Assembly: GCA_021152555.1 (NCBI GenBank)
Contig: JAGKVE010000011.1
Span: 1 to 47,253 of the forward strand
DNA from: Bacteroidia bacterium
GTDB lineage: Bacteria > Bacteroidota > Bacteroidia > Bacteroidales > Paludibacteraceae
DNA: 47,253 nucleotides
Direction of reading: 5' to 3'
Shown here: one piece after another, positions 16,639 through 25,218 of the stretch
Layout of the letters: each line of letters starts with the position of its first letter
Position numbering within the stretch: position 1 is the stretch's first letter
Position numbers and translations under genes: made by a program
Notes under the pieces: generated by a model
Databases searched by the model: none
Seen by the model: the letters and a program-made list of their open reading frames with translations, nothing else
Told to the model about the DNA's origin: nothing

Positions 16639-17322
16639 TTACTGCGCTACGGCTATGTATTTGTCTATATCCTGTGCCTCTGTAGAGGTAGGATAATCGG
16701 CTTTGATAGTCTCAAAAGCCTTACGGGCTTTGGCTTTATTGCCTTCATGCAGATAAACGATACCTGCTTTTTTGAGACTCATCGGAGCGATTATCTCATT
16801 GCCGGATGCGGCGGCTGCCTCAAAAGCCTTGGCGGCCTTGCCGTACTCCTCCAGTTCGACATATGCGTCACCGAGCAGTTGATGGGCTGCGGGGTCAATA
16901 TTGAGGTCGTCGGCGTCGAATTTCTTCAGATAGCGCGCTGCATCCTCATACTCGCCCTTCTCATAGTGGCATATGCCGGCATAGAGAGCAGCCAGTTTTC
17001 CTTGCTGATAGAGGTTGTACTCATCTGCGATTGCCTCGAAACCGATACACTCTGCATCATCACCGTTGAGAGCTTTGTCATAGTCGCCTGCCATGAAATA
17101 TACCACAGCTTTGGCGGTCTCGTTGCTGGCTTCTAATGCGTGGGGTTTGATGACATACTGGTTGATTGCTATGATTCCCATCACTACGACGGCAATACCT
17201 GCTACCACCCAACTGATCAGGTTGGCGTTGTCTTCAATCCACTTGCCGGCACCGGTAAGCGCTTCGTTCACTTCTTGAAGCTGTTCATCCTGCTTCTCAA
17301 ATTCTTGTTTCTTTTTTGCCAT
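16639..17322 (-). CDS. Membrane-anchored tetratricopeptide repeat protein
   Basis: A 227-residue protein with a charged N-terminus (MAKKKQEFEKQDEQLQEVNE), one membrane helix (about 40-56, WVVAGIAVVVMGIIAINQYVI) and three or more TPR units (KLAALYAGICHYEKGEYEDAARYLKKF, AAHQLLGDAYVELEEYGKAAKAFEAA, MSLKKAGIVYLHEGNKAKARKAFETI). The layout resembles YfgM-like proteins, which are anchored in the inner membrane with periplasmic TPRs. The precise role is unknown. It is the first gene of the long minus-strand block and has a clear Bacteroidota promoter. Confidence 0.85.
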   Translation of the reverse strand: MAKKKQEFEKQDEQLQEVNEALTGAGKWIEDNANLISWVVAGIAVVVMGIIAINQYVIKPHALEASNETAKAVVYFMAGDYDKALNGDDAECIGFEAIADEYNLYQQGKLAALYAGICHYEKGEYEDAARYLKKFDADDLNIDPAAHQLLGDAYVELEEYGKAAKAFEAAAASGNEIIAPMSLKKAGIVYLHEGNKAKARKAFETIKADYPTSTEAQDIDKYIAVAQ

Positions 17323-17370
17323 AATATTTGTTGTTTTTATTGTTTACAATAAGTGTTTACACAAATCGGC

Positions 17371-17403
17371 TGCAAATTTACTGCTTTTTTTTGATATATG
17401 CAA
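17371..17403 (-). promoter_or_regulatory. Bacteroidota-type promoter of the TPR-ribH-lysC-glycan block
   Basis: Read on the minus strand, TTG (17401-17403), a 20-base spacer with CATATATCAAAAA, and TAAATTTG (17373-17380). It is about 50 bases upstream of the TPR gene start. No second promoter of this form was seen between 17322 and 2727, so it may drive the whole block. Confidence 0.8.
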
Positions 17404-17459
17404 GAAAAATCGCCCTTTACAGCGATTTTTCATAATTTTTGATAGTTTGTTCGTAATTT

Positions 17460-17510
17460 GTATTCGAACCTTTATCGAGGTTATATCGTACTTTTATCGA
17501 ATCTTCATCG
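17460..17510. repeat. 11-bp periodic ATCG array
   Basis: Four consecutive 11-base units ending in ATCG: AACCTTTATCG, AGGTTATATCG, TACTTTTATCG, AATCTTCATCG (17467-17510), preceded by GTATTCG in the same phase. The first 21 bases (17460-17480) recur exactly at 28066-28086. The array lies between the 951-residue fusion gene's stop and the promoter of the TPR operon. Confidence 0.85.
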
Positions 17511-17521
17511 GGGGATAAATG

Positions 17522-20377
17522 CTAATATATAATCGTAATCTCTACACGCCGGTTGAGTTGTCTGCCTTGCTCGGTAGTGTTGTCGGCAATGGGTTTGGTA
17601 TCTCCGTATCCCTTTGCAGTAATGTTTTCCGGACTACATCCATACTCAATCAGTTGCCGGCGTACTGACTCTGCGCGTGACTGCGAGAGGAGCCTGTTAG
17701 CCTCCGACTGACCTACATTATCCGTATGCCCTGCCAGCCGCACCTTGTAGCCGTACGTACGTATCAAATCGGCAATCCGCTTGAGTTCGGGCAGGGAAGA
17801 TGGCATGATGACGTCACTCGCTGTTTCAAACAGCAGGTTGTTGATAGCGACAGATTCGTTAACTGCCAGTACGGTAATGGATTCCGGCCGTTTATCCTCC
17901 GGCAGTGTGATGGTATAGATATCGTGCATGCGTCCCGATTTACGCGCGTAATAAGCCGTCTTGCCGTCGGCGGATATCTTATACCAGCAGTCCCGTCCGG
18001 GAGTATTGATTTGAGGTCCGAGGTTTTCGGGTTCTGACCAACAATTCCAGCATGTATCACTGAGCCGCCGTGTTACCCATACATCCAAATCCCCGAATGT
18101 CCCCTCTCTATCAGAAGAGAAATAGAGGGTTTTCATATCGGGATGGAGGAAGGGCGAACGTTCCATACCGGGTGTGTTGACAGCAGGACCTATAGAGTAC
18201 GGTTCGCTCCACCGTCCTTGCTTATCGCGCTCGGAGACAAAGATATTAAGACTTGGCTTCTCTTCATTTTCTGCAGGATAATAGGCGGCGTAGAGCAGTG
18301 CAGCGCCGTCAGCGGTAAGCATGGCATCTGCCTGCCAGTTACCAATCTGCAGGTACTGTGGCAGAGGACGCGGTTCAGACCAACCCTGAGGTGTTCGGAC
18401 CGAAAAACACATACGGCCTTCAACAAAGAGGAGCATCGTTCTGCCGTCGCCGGAGATAGATGTGGGTGCTTCGTTGCGATAAGGGGTACTGAGTGCGGGT
18501 ACAAGCCTGGCGCTACTCCACTCGCCTGTATGCCTGTCACGCCGTGAGACAAAAATATCTTCGCTCTCATTGCCATCCGCCCTGCGCAATCCCACGAAAT
18601 AGAGAGTGTTGTCGTCAATGGTAAGCGTTGGTCCGTACTCCTCGCCCATCGCTGTATTGACGGCGCTGGGAAGCGGTTGTGGTGTGATTGAATCGGGTGA
18701 AGTGAAGGAACAGAAAAAGAGTACCAGCAACTGCGCCGCCATGACCCGCAGGAAAGTGGTAAACGGATAGACCGTAGCATAGCAGACAGACGCCTGGTTA
18801 TTCTCTGATGACTGCGACTGGGCATACGGTAGCGCCATTGCGGATGTCATGGCTCCTACCATTAGTCCAACAACATTGAAATAATTCATTTTCAGCCCTT
18901 TATAAGCAACTGCTCCCACAATAAGCAGAGGTATGACGGTAATGAGAAATCCATAGCCAATCCACAGATATCCGCCGTTTAGCAATGTAGGCACGAAGTT
19001 CTCGCCCACACTCAATCCCAACGCCGCAAGGAAAAGGGTCAATCCGACCTGGCGTAACATCATATTGGCAGAGGTAGTAGAGAAAGTAACCATATTATAG
19101 TACGGCCCGTAATGACCAATCAGAATCGCCACTATCAGCGAACCACCGACCAGTCCTAATTTGAACGTCTGCCCCATACCGGGAATAGGAATAGGCAGAA
19201 GTCCGACACATATACCCAATACCATACCAAAAAAAACGGGCAGCAAATGTGGCACATCGAGCCGTTTAAGTTCATTGCCGAAGGTCTCAGCCACTTTGCC
19301 GACATCATTCTTATCGCCGACAACCATGAGCCGGTCTCCCAGTTGTAATACCATATCGGGGGTAGCAAGCAGGTCAATACCGGCACGGCTGACACGGGTG
19401 ATAGTAGCATGATATTGCTGCCTGAGATTGAATGCACGGATGCGCTTGCCGTTACATTCTGGGCGTGTAACGGCTATTCGTCGCGAGATAAGATGGTCGG
19501 ATTTCTCTTTCTGCTCACGTAGGTCATAATCCTTCATCTGCCCCAAAAGTCGCAAGGCATTCAGGTGTTTCTTGTCCGTCAGTATACGGATTATATCTCC
19601 ATTAGAGAAAGTAGTCTGCTCGTTTATCAGTTCATCGGATCCGTTTGGACGGATTACACGGCTGACAACCATCTCTTTTACGGGACACACATCCTGCAAT
19701 TCGCTCAATGTCATCGTGCCTAATTGCGGATTATTGAGTGTAATATCTACGCAAACAGGCTCTTCTGCCGTTTCTTGCGCTTCGTTGCGCAAACGTTTTT
19801 CCTCTTCAGGAAGACTTACGCGGAATGCTTTGCGCAGCAATTCAAACGATAATATAACTCCCACAATACTAAGCGGATAGGCGACAGCATAGCCGGTTGC
19901 GATATCCGGATTTGCAGTGCCGGTAAGATCCTGATATGTCTGTTGTACCGCAGCAAGCGAAGGAGTAGAAGTGGTTGCGCCGGACATAACACCCGCCATG
20001 GTGGACATGTCTATGCCCGTTACATAATGCAGCACAATTGTGCAGACACAGCCCAAAAGAACAATGGAGGCTGCCAATAAATTCAGTTGCAAACCGCCTC
20101 TCTTGAACGGAGAAAAAGAAGGACCTACCTGCAAACCAATGGAATAGACAAAAAGTATAAGTCCGAAATCCTTGGCAAACTGGGCAACCGAATGGTCTAT
20201 ATGTACTCCGATGGACGCCAGGGCAATGCCCACAAATAGTACCCATGTCACACCCAGCGAGAATTGTTTAATCTTCGCTTTTTCGCCCAGCCATAGGCCG
20301 ATGGTCATCACTATCGTCAGCCATAATAGAGACTGCGTAATGGAGGGACTGAACAAAAATGACTCAACAGAATTCAT
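17522..20377 (-). CDS. YidE/AspT-type transporter fused to PD40 propeller and OmpA domain
   Basis: A 951-residue protein in one unbroken frame. Residues 1-185 and 375-556 are the two membrane halves of the aspartate-alanine antiporter/YidE family (VGPSFSPFKRGGLQLNLLAAS; GLSVGENFVPTLLNGG). Between them are two TrkA_C/RCK_C domains (about 205-290 and 298-372). Straight after the last helix (TFLRVMAAQLLVLFF) comes a PD40/WD40-like region (about 565-825: EEYGPTLTIDDNTLYF, SPFLHPDMKTLYFSSDREG). An OmpA peptidoglycan-binding domain follows (about 840-951: GHTDNVGQSEANRLLSQSRAESVRRQLI, NRRVEITI). OmpA-type ligands D886 and R901 have the usual spacing of 15. An inner-membrane transporter tied to the cell wall is unusual. 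Confidence 0.88.
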   Translation of the reverse strand: MNSVESFLFSPSITQSLLWLTIVMTIGLWLGEKAKIKQFSLGVTWVLFVGIALASIGVHIDHSVAQFAKDFGLILFVYSIGLQVGPSFSPFKRGGLQLNLLAASIVLLGCVCTIVLHYVTGIDMSTMAGVMSGATTSTPSLAAVQQTYQDLTGTANPDIATGYAVAYPLSIVGVILSFELLRKAFRVSLPEEEKRLRNEAQETAEEPVCVDITLNNPQLGTMTLSELQDVCPVKEMVVSRVIRPNGSDELINEQTTFSNGDIIRILTDKKHLNALRLLGQMKDYDLREQKEKSDHLISRRIAVTRPECNGKRIRAFNLRQQYHATITRVSRAGIDLLATPDMVLQLGDRLMVVGDKNDVGKVAETFGNELKRLDVPHLLPVFFGMVLGICVGLLPIPIPGMGQTFKLGLVGGSLIVAILIGHYGPYYNMVTFSTTSANMMLRQVGLTLFLAALGLSVGENFVPTLLNGGYLWIGYGFLITVIPLLIVGAVAYKGLKMNYFNVVGLMVGAMTSAMALPYAQSQSSENNQASVCYATVYPFTTFLRVMAAQLLVLFFCSFTSPDSITPQPLPSAVNTAMGEEYGPTLTIDDNTLYFVGLRRADGNESEDIFVSRRDRHTGEWSSARLVPALSTPYRNEAPTSISGDGRTMLLFVEGRMCFSVRTPQGWSEPRPLPQYLQIGNWQADAMLTADGAALLYAAYYPAENEEKPSLNIFVSERDKQGRWSEPYSIGPAVNTPGMERSPFLHPDMKTLYFSSDREGTFGDLDVWVTRRLSDTCWNCWSEPENLGPQINTPGRDCWYKISADGKTAYYARKSGRMHDIYTITLPEDKRPESITVLAVNESVAINNLLFETASDVIMPSSLPELKRIADLIRTYGYKVRLAGHTDNVGQSEANRLLSQSRAESVRRQLIEYGCSPENITAKGYGDTKPIADNTTEQGRQLNRRVEITIIY

Positions 20378-20391
20378 TTTTGATATACGAT

Positions 20392-21645
20392 TTATGATTT
20401 TTCATTCAATATTTTCAGCAAGCCGATAAGTGCTTTCATGCATGCTCTGTCAGTTATCTGCTCTCTCAATTTTCCAAGATGAAAACACTCTGCTGTTGTT
20501 CCATTCGGTGTAGCCCACGCAATCCAAACCGTACCGACGGGCTTTGATTCCGTGCCTCCTGAAGGTCCGGCGATACCGCTTGTCGCTATACTGTAATCAG
20601 TATTGAGCCGGCTGCGAACAGACTCTGCCATAGTCCGTACCACTTCTTCGCTGACGACACCGCGGGTTCTTATCATATCTGCAGGCACTCCTAATAGGTG
20701 CTCCTTGACCGAGTTGTCGTAACTGATAACGGACCCCCAATAGAAAGCGGAACTGCCTGCGTGCTTATTAAGCAATGCTGCCAATTTGCCACCGGTACAA
20801 CTCTCGGCTGTGGAGATAGTGGCACCCTGCTGTTGAAGCAGACGTCCTGCTATGACTTCTAACGGGTCGCCTGTGTCTGCAATCAAGTAATCAGCGGTAA
20901 GCGTTTTGAGGCGTTCGAACCAATCATTCATCTCCATCTCACTTGCCTCGCCATAAGAAGACAGACGCAGACGGATTATTCCGTCTTTGGGCAGATACGC
21001 CAGGTGAAGATAGTCTGGTTTATGCCTTTCGTAGTCTTCCAGCAGAATAGCGAGCGACGATTCGGGTATCCCGTTCACCTGTAGGGTTCGGTGGAAAATC
21101 TGTCGTGACTCGTAATTTTTAATTTTTAACTCGTAATTCCTGATGTACGGCAAAATCTGCTCATCCATTGCGATTTTCATCTCATAGGGCACGCCGGGCA
21201 TGGACGCAAGTATCTTTCCATTCTTATGAAATACCATTAACGGGGCACTACCTACTCTGTTCTCCAGTATCTCTGCGCATTCGGGCACAAGCCATTGGGT
21301 GGCGGTAAGTCGGTTGAGAACGTCTGGGCGCTCCTTGTATAAATCATGAATGTGCGCGCGCACGCGAGCATCTTCTATAAGGCGCGTACCGAAATATTCA
21401 CACATGACATGCTTGGTAATGTCATCCTTGGTAGGTCCCAAACCGCCCGTTGTGAGCACGATGTCCGCCCTGTTGAATGCCTCGTCCAGCGCGGCAATAA
21501 TCTGTTCGCGCGAATCATGGATAGATGTGATATTATCCAACTCTATATCGTTCTCATTGAGTCGCTCGGCCATCCAGGCGGAATTGGTATCCACCACCTG
21601 GCCGATTAGCAATTCATCGCCTATTGTAATTATCTCTGCGCGCAT
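20392..21645 (-). CDS. cinA: CinA family protein (competence/damage-inducible, nicotinamide-nucleotide amidase)
   Basis: Two-domain CinA of 417 residues. The N-terminal MoaB/COG1058 domain (EIITIGDELLIGQVVDTNSAWMAERL, LTTGGLGPTKDDITK) has pyrophosphatase activity in some relatives. The C-terminal PncC-type amidase domain (about 262-417: ISTAESCTGGKLAALLN, YSIATSGIAGPSGGT) deamidates nicotinamide mononucleotide. A stutter-derived insert, NYELKIKNYES (about 170-180; DNA near 21103-21142), sits in the linker region. It is 14 bases upstream of the transporter-OmpA fusion and about 50 downstream of the DUF3109 gene. Confidence 0.94.
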   Translation of the reverse strand: MRAEIITIGDELLIGQVVDTNSAWMAERLNENDIELDNITSIHDSREQIIAALDEAFNRADIVLTTGGLGPTKDDITKHVMCEYFGTRLIEDARVRAHIHDLYKERPDVLNRLTATQWLVPECAEILENRVGSAPLMVFHKNGKILASMPGVPYEMKIAMDEQILPYIRNYELKIKNYESRQIFHRTLQVNGIPESSLAILLEDYERHKPDYLHLAYLPKDGIIRLRLSSYGEASEMEMNDWFERLKTLTADYLIADTGDPLEVIAGRLLQQQGATISTAESCTGGKLAALLNKHAGSSAFYWGSVISYDNSVKEHLLGVPADMIRTRGVVSEEVVRTMAESVRSRLNTDYSIATSGIAGPSGGTESKPVGTVWIAWATPNGTTAECFHLGKLREQITDRACMKALIGLLKILNEKS

Positions 21646-21696
21646 AATGTGTGTTTCGCACGTTTAATTGTTAACTCGTTAAAATAGTTTGAATTA

Positions 21697-22284
21697 TCAC
21701 TTTGTGACGTTCATCTGTTTTTTCCACTCTTGCGCCACAAGGCATAATTCGTTGTACCATTCTTCTCCGAAACGCCGTATAAGGGGTTCGCGAAGAAATT
21801 GATATAGGGGTATATGTTTTTTCTTGCCGAGCACGCGGCCGCAATGACAAATATCCCATCGGTGGTATTCTACACCCGTCCGTCCGCCTACCTGGGTCAG
21901 GCGTATAGGATATAGATGACAGGAAATAGGTTTCTTAAAATCAATCTTCCCTGCGTTATATGCTTTCTCTATCAAGCAATAACACCAGCCGTTGTGATCC
22001 GTTCGGGCAAAAACGCAGTCTTTGTCATTGACAATAGATGTCACCCTCTCGCCGGAAGGATCATTATAGGCTATCCCTTGCATATCTACGACGGATTTGG
22101 CTCCCTTGGTCATATCCGGCAGCAGAACCGGCAATATCTCATTTATTTTCTCCTCTTCCTCGTCCGTCAAGGGCGCGCCTGCATCGCCCTCGATACAGCA
22201 ACAGCCGCGGCATGTCTCCAGGTCGCAACAGAACTCTTTCTCAAGCACGTCAAGGCTGACTAATGTGTCTTGTATTAGGAACAT
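21697..22284 (-). CDS. DUF3109 family cysteine-rich protein
   Basis: A 195-residue protein of the DUF3109 family, function unknown. The N-terminal part DTLVSLDVLEKEFCCDLETCRGCCCIEGDAGAPL has a cysteine cluster that could bind a metal or Fe-S cluster, and more Cys and His follow (CVFARTDHNGWCYCLIEKA, KPISCHLYPIRL, WDICHCGRVLGKKKHIPLYQFL). This resembles the YkgJ-like zinc/iron-chelating proteins. The frame opens at a TTG (22296), but ATG 22284 is preferred. That ATG lies inside the last unit of a 40-bp tandem repeat. Confidence 0.85.
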   Translation of the reverse strand: MFLIQDTLVSLDVLEKEFCCDLETCRGCCCIEGDAGAPLTDEEEEKINEILPVLLPDMTKGAKSVVDMQGIAYNDPSGERVTSIVNDKDCVFARTDHNGWCYCLIEKAYNAGKIDFKKPISCHLYPIRLTQVGGRTGVEYHRWDICHCGRVLGKKKHIPLYQFLREPLIRRFGEEWYNELCLVAQEWKKQMNVTK

Positions 22285-22400
22285 TTGTAGTTTCAAATAA
22301 TCGTGCTCTTTGAGCTAAGAACATTTGTAGTTTCAAATAATCGTGCTCTTTGAGCTAAGAACATTTGTAGTTTCAAATAATCGTGCTCTTGGAGCTAAGA
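22281..22400. repeat. Three tandem 40-bp repeats between mntP and the DUF3109 gene
   Basis: Units 22281-22320, 22321-22360 and 22361-22400 are identical except for one base (G instead of T at 22391). On the minus strand each unit contains a small hairpin GCTCAAAGAGC and an ATGTTC start-like sequence. The block begins at the mntP stop and ends at the DUF3109 start, so it is the translated leader of the latter. No spacers are present, so it is not a CRISPR array. Confidence 0.95.
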
Positions 22401-22949
22401 ACATAGACCCTCAATGCATATCTTTATACCCAGACCAATTAAAAACAGCCCGCCTACCAACTCCATATTGATTTTCAGTTTGCCGATAAACACGCCCGCG
22501 AGAAATCCGGCTAATGAGAAAAGTGCCGTTATCCCGCCTATCGTTAGGACGGAGGGTATCAACCACTCAGGGTAAGGAACAAAAAGCAGACCTGTAGCCA
22601 ACACATCCACGCTGGTGGCTACTGCCAGCAACAACAGGTTCGTTACATGCCAGTTGGCTGCCTTCGGGGTGTCTTTGTCCTCATGGAAGGATTCCCAAAT
22701 CATTTTTGCTCCCAGGAATCCCAATAATGTGAGTGCTATCCATGGCGCGTAGGTATGCATGAAGCCGACGAACAGCGTACCGGCATAATAACCGATTATC
22801 GGCATTCCCATATGGAAACAGCCAAAGATGAAAGCCATCAGGAGCGCTCTCGGGTGCCACCGGCGTTGGTTCAGACCTTGGACTGTTGATACAGCGCAGC
22901 AATCCATCGCCAAACCTATTGCCATTATTATGACGTTGATCCAATCCAT
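22395..22949 (-). CDS. mntP: Manganese efflux pump MntP
   Basis: A 184-residue, six-helix inner-membrane exporter of Mn(II), family DUF204/YebN. Two internal repeats carry the conserved Asp: AIGLAMDCCAVSTVQG with D16 and LAVATSVDVLATGLLF with D115. HMGMPIIGYYAG and the C-terminal GLFLIGLGIKICIEGL are also typical. The stop codon lies in the first bases of the 40-bp repeat. The 33 bases upstream hold AAATCACAAATTAC stutters. No yybP-ykoY manganese riboswitch was recognised; the gene appears to be read through from gyrA and def. Confidence 0.92.
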   Translation of the reverse strand: MDWINVIIMAIGLAMDCCAVSTVQGLNQRRWHPRALLMAFIFGCFHMGMPIIGYYAGTLFVGFMHTYAPWIALTLLGFLGAKMIWESFHEDKDTPKAANWHVTNLLLLAVATSVDVLATGLLFVPYPEWLIPSVLTIGGITALFSLAGFLAGVFIGKLKINMELVGGLFLIGLGIKICIEGLCS

Positions 22950-22982
22950 AAATCACAAATTACAAATCACAAATGAGAAATT

Positions 22983-23531
22983 TCAATTTCTCCTATACTT
23001 ATACCGTGCCCCCACCTTGCCTTTGGCTATGGACAATAGTTTGTTGCGTACAAAAGTCTTGCGGATAGGAGAAATGCGATCGGTGAACACATGGCCCTCC
23101 AGATGGTCATATTCATGTTGGACGATACGCGCCTGAAAGTCCGTAAACACCTCTTCATGCTCATTGAAATCTTCATCCAGATAGCGGAGTTTGATCGTTT
23201 GGGGACGTACTACATTCTCACTGATACCTGGCAACGACAGACAACCCTCCGAATAAGTGCCTGTCTCTTCGCTCGTTTCAACCAGTTCCGGATTGATAAA
23301 CGCGCGCTTGAAATCCTTGCACTCCGGATAATCCTCCGCCAACTCCGATCCATCAACTACAAACAAACGCCATGGTTTGCCTACTTGGGGGGCCGCCAAA
23401 CCGCAGCCTTCAGCTTGGGTCAGCGTCTCATACATATCGGCGATGAACTGCTTCAACTCCGGCATGGGTTCGATATCTTCAGCCTGCTTTCTCAGTACCG
23501 GCTGACCGTACAAATATATTGGTAAAATCAT
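22983..23531 (-). CDS. def: Peptide deformylase
   Basis: Metalloenzyme that removes the formyl group from the N-terminal Met of new proteins. All three motifs are present: GCGLAAPQVG (42-51), EGCLSLPG (95-102) with the metal-binding C97, and QHEYDH (138-143) with H139, E140 and H143. Length 182 is normal. The gene is in the gyrA-led minus-strand block, 34 bases from ruvX and 33 from mntP. Confidence 0.97.
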   Translation of the reverse strand: MILPIYLYGQPVLRKQAEDIEPMPELKQFIADMYETLTQAEGCGLAAPQVGKPWRLFVVDGSELAEDYPECKDFKRAFINPELVETSEETGTYSEGCLSLPGISENVVRPQTIKLRYLDEDFNEHEEVFTDFQARIVQHEYDHLEGHVFTDRISPIRKTFVRNKLLSIAKGKVGARYKYRRN

Positions 23532-23565
23532 AGTCTAACCATTTAACGTCGCCCGGGCGACCATT

Positions 23566-23979
23566 CTAACGAAGGCTCTCCAAGTAACCTTCCAATATGA
23601 TACACGCAGCGATTTTGTCCACTACGGCTTTGTTCTGCCGGTCTTTTTTCTTCATGCCCCCGGCGAGCATCGCGCGATGCGCCAATACAGACGTAAAGCG
23701 CTCGTCATACATAGTTATCGGTTTATCGGGAAATAACTTCTTAAAATTTCCCATGAACGGCCGTATATAGTTCATACTCTCCGATTCCTCGCCGTTCATC
23801 TGCGTCGGATGACCGATGACAACCTCGTCCACCTGTTCGTGCGCAAAGTAACTGGCCAGCCAGTCCAACAGTTCGTTCGTCGCAATCGTAAGCAACGGAT
23901 TAGCCGTTATACGGAGAACATCCGTAACGGCTAATCCTGTACGTTTACGACCGTAATCTATCGCGAGAACACGTCCCAT
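23566..23979 (-). CDS. ruvX: Putative pre-16S rRNA nuclease / Holliday junction resolvase YqgF
   Basis: A 137-residue RNase H-like nuclease of the YqgF/RuvX family, involved in 16S rRNA 5'-end processing. Seen motifs: VLAIDYGRKRTGLAVTD with the first catalytic Asp, VVIGHPTQMNGEESES, and MYDERFTSVLAHRAM ending with the third acidic site (VVDKIAACIILEGYLE). The start shares one base with the stop of the upstream TPR gene. Confidence 0.93.
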   Translation of the reverse strand: MGRVLAIDYGRKRTGLAVTDVLRITANPLLTIATNELLDWLASYFAHEQVDEVVIGHPTQMNGEESESMNYIRPFMGNFKKLFPDKPITMYDERFTSVLAHRAMLAGGMKKKDRQNKAVVDKIAACIILEGYLESLR

Positions 23980-25217
23980 TAAAGGTTGTTCAGTTTCTCG
24001 GAAATCTCATTATACTGGGCATCCATGTGGAAACGGTAATACAAACCTTTGAGGATTTGCATGTATGTACGATCCTCCGGTGCCATTTTGTGAGCCTCTT
24101 CGAAGAACGGCAGAGATTTCTTGAATACTTCGTTCATATCGTCCAGCGCTTTCTTGTACGCTTTGTTGTCGGAGATAAGCGCTGCCTCTTCGTTCATCTT
24201 GACTGCCTGGTTGTAATATACTCTGCCTTTGCCGGCCATGGCGTCTGCGAGATTAGGATCGCAGCGTAGTGCCTCGTCAAAATCTTTCAGTGCAGCGTCA
24301 TAGTTACCGAGGTTCTCGTCCAGATTACCTTTGATATGGTGGTATTGGGCCACGTTCGGTTCGCGCTCGATAGCTTGTGCCAGATAATCTACGGCTACCG
24401 GTTCCTGACCGGAGAAGATATAGTAGTTAATCAGTTTCTGCAGGAACCACGGCTCTTTCGGGAAACGGACTACGGCATTCTGCAACGTTGCTACAAACTT
24501 GGCGGTATCTTTGAGCGCAACGTACTCCTGATAGAGGAACTGGTTGACAGAAACAGCTTCATACTCGCCGTCCTTGAGTTCTTCCAACAAAGCGATTGCA
24601 TCCTCGTGCATCTCGGACTGAACGGCAAAGATGGCGGCGTAGTACTTGTACTGGATATACGTTGTGTCACGCGGCATTTCTTTCTGCAGTTTCTCCGTCT
24701 GCATCATCGGCAGGTCAGGAATTGAGATATGCAGTTTGAAAGCATTGAATGCACCGGCGTAATCCTTGCGGTCGTTAAGGAAAATACCGTATTTAACCAG
24801 CTCCTGTTGTTTGTAGTATTCTAACATCCTTTTGCTGATGTTGTTACGGGTTTTCTGGTCAACCACCTCGCGGCCTTTTTTGTCGAGTGTCGGTACCATC
24901 GCCAATTCGTCCGCTTTGAGCCAGTAGTTGTAACTCTCTACTACTGCGGTTCCGGCGCGCTCTTGATCAACACCCTTGCCCATGTACTGATTGTAGTTCT
25001 CTTGAGTCAGTTCTTGATAACCGATCATTCCGGCCCAGTAATAGGTCTCGGTAGTCGGAGCTGTCTCGATGGCCTCTTGGATAGACGCACGGGCGGCGGA
25101 GAAATCCGGAGTTTCTGCCATCGCATAACTCTTTGCTTTCTTAACCAGCGGGTTCTTTTGTGCGAAGCAGCCTGTGCTTATCAGCACTAATGCTGCCAAA
25201 ATCAATGACTTTTTCAT
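23979..25217 (-). CDS. Secreted tetratricopeptide repeat protein
   Basis: A 412-residue exported protein. From ATG 25217 it has a signal peptide, MKKSLILAALVLISTGCFA, probably cut before QKNPL. The Cys is not in a good lipobox, so a soluble periplasmic form is favoured. The rest is helical with TPR-like units, clearest at about 285-340 (AVDYLAQAIEREPNVAQYHHIKGNLDENLGNYDAALKDFDEALRCDPNLADAMAGKGRVYYNQ). The frame is open 14 codons upstream, but those overlap gyrA and lack signal character. The start comes one base after the gyrA stop codon, suggesting coupled translation. Role unknown. Confidence 0.85.
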   Translation of the reverse strand: MKKSLILAALVLISTGCFAQKNPLVKKAKSYAMAETPDFSAARASIQEAIETAPTTETYYWAGMIGYQELTQENYNQYMGKGVDQERAGTAVVESYNYWLKADELAMVPTLDKKGREVVDQKTRNNISKRMLEYYKQQELVKYGIFLNDRKDYAGAFNAFKLHISIPDLPMMQTEKLQKEMPRDTTYIQYKYYAAIFAVQSEMHEDAIALLEELKDGEYEAVSVNQFLYQEYVALKDTAKFVATLQNAVVRFPKEPWFLQKLINYYIFSGQEPVAVDYLAQAIEREPNVAQYHHIKGNLDENLGNYDAALKDFDEALRCDPNLADAMAGKGRVYYNQAVKMNEEAALISDNKAYKKALDDMNEVFKKSLPFFEEAHKMAPEDRTYMQILKGLYYRFHMDAQYNEISEKLNNL

Positions 25218-25218
25218 G

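Noticed and set aside
22281..22400. Possible CRISPR array
   Set aside because: The 40-bp repeats are directly contiguous with no spacers, and no cas gene is in the window.
22983..23531. yybP-ykoY or other metal riboswitch ahead of mntP
   Set aside because: The bases before mntP are a short stutter of AAATCACAAATTAC directly after def; there is no room for a structured leader.
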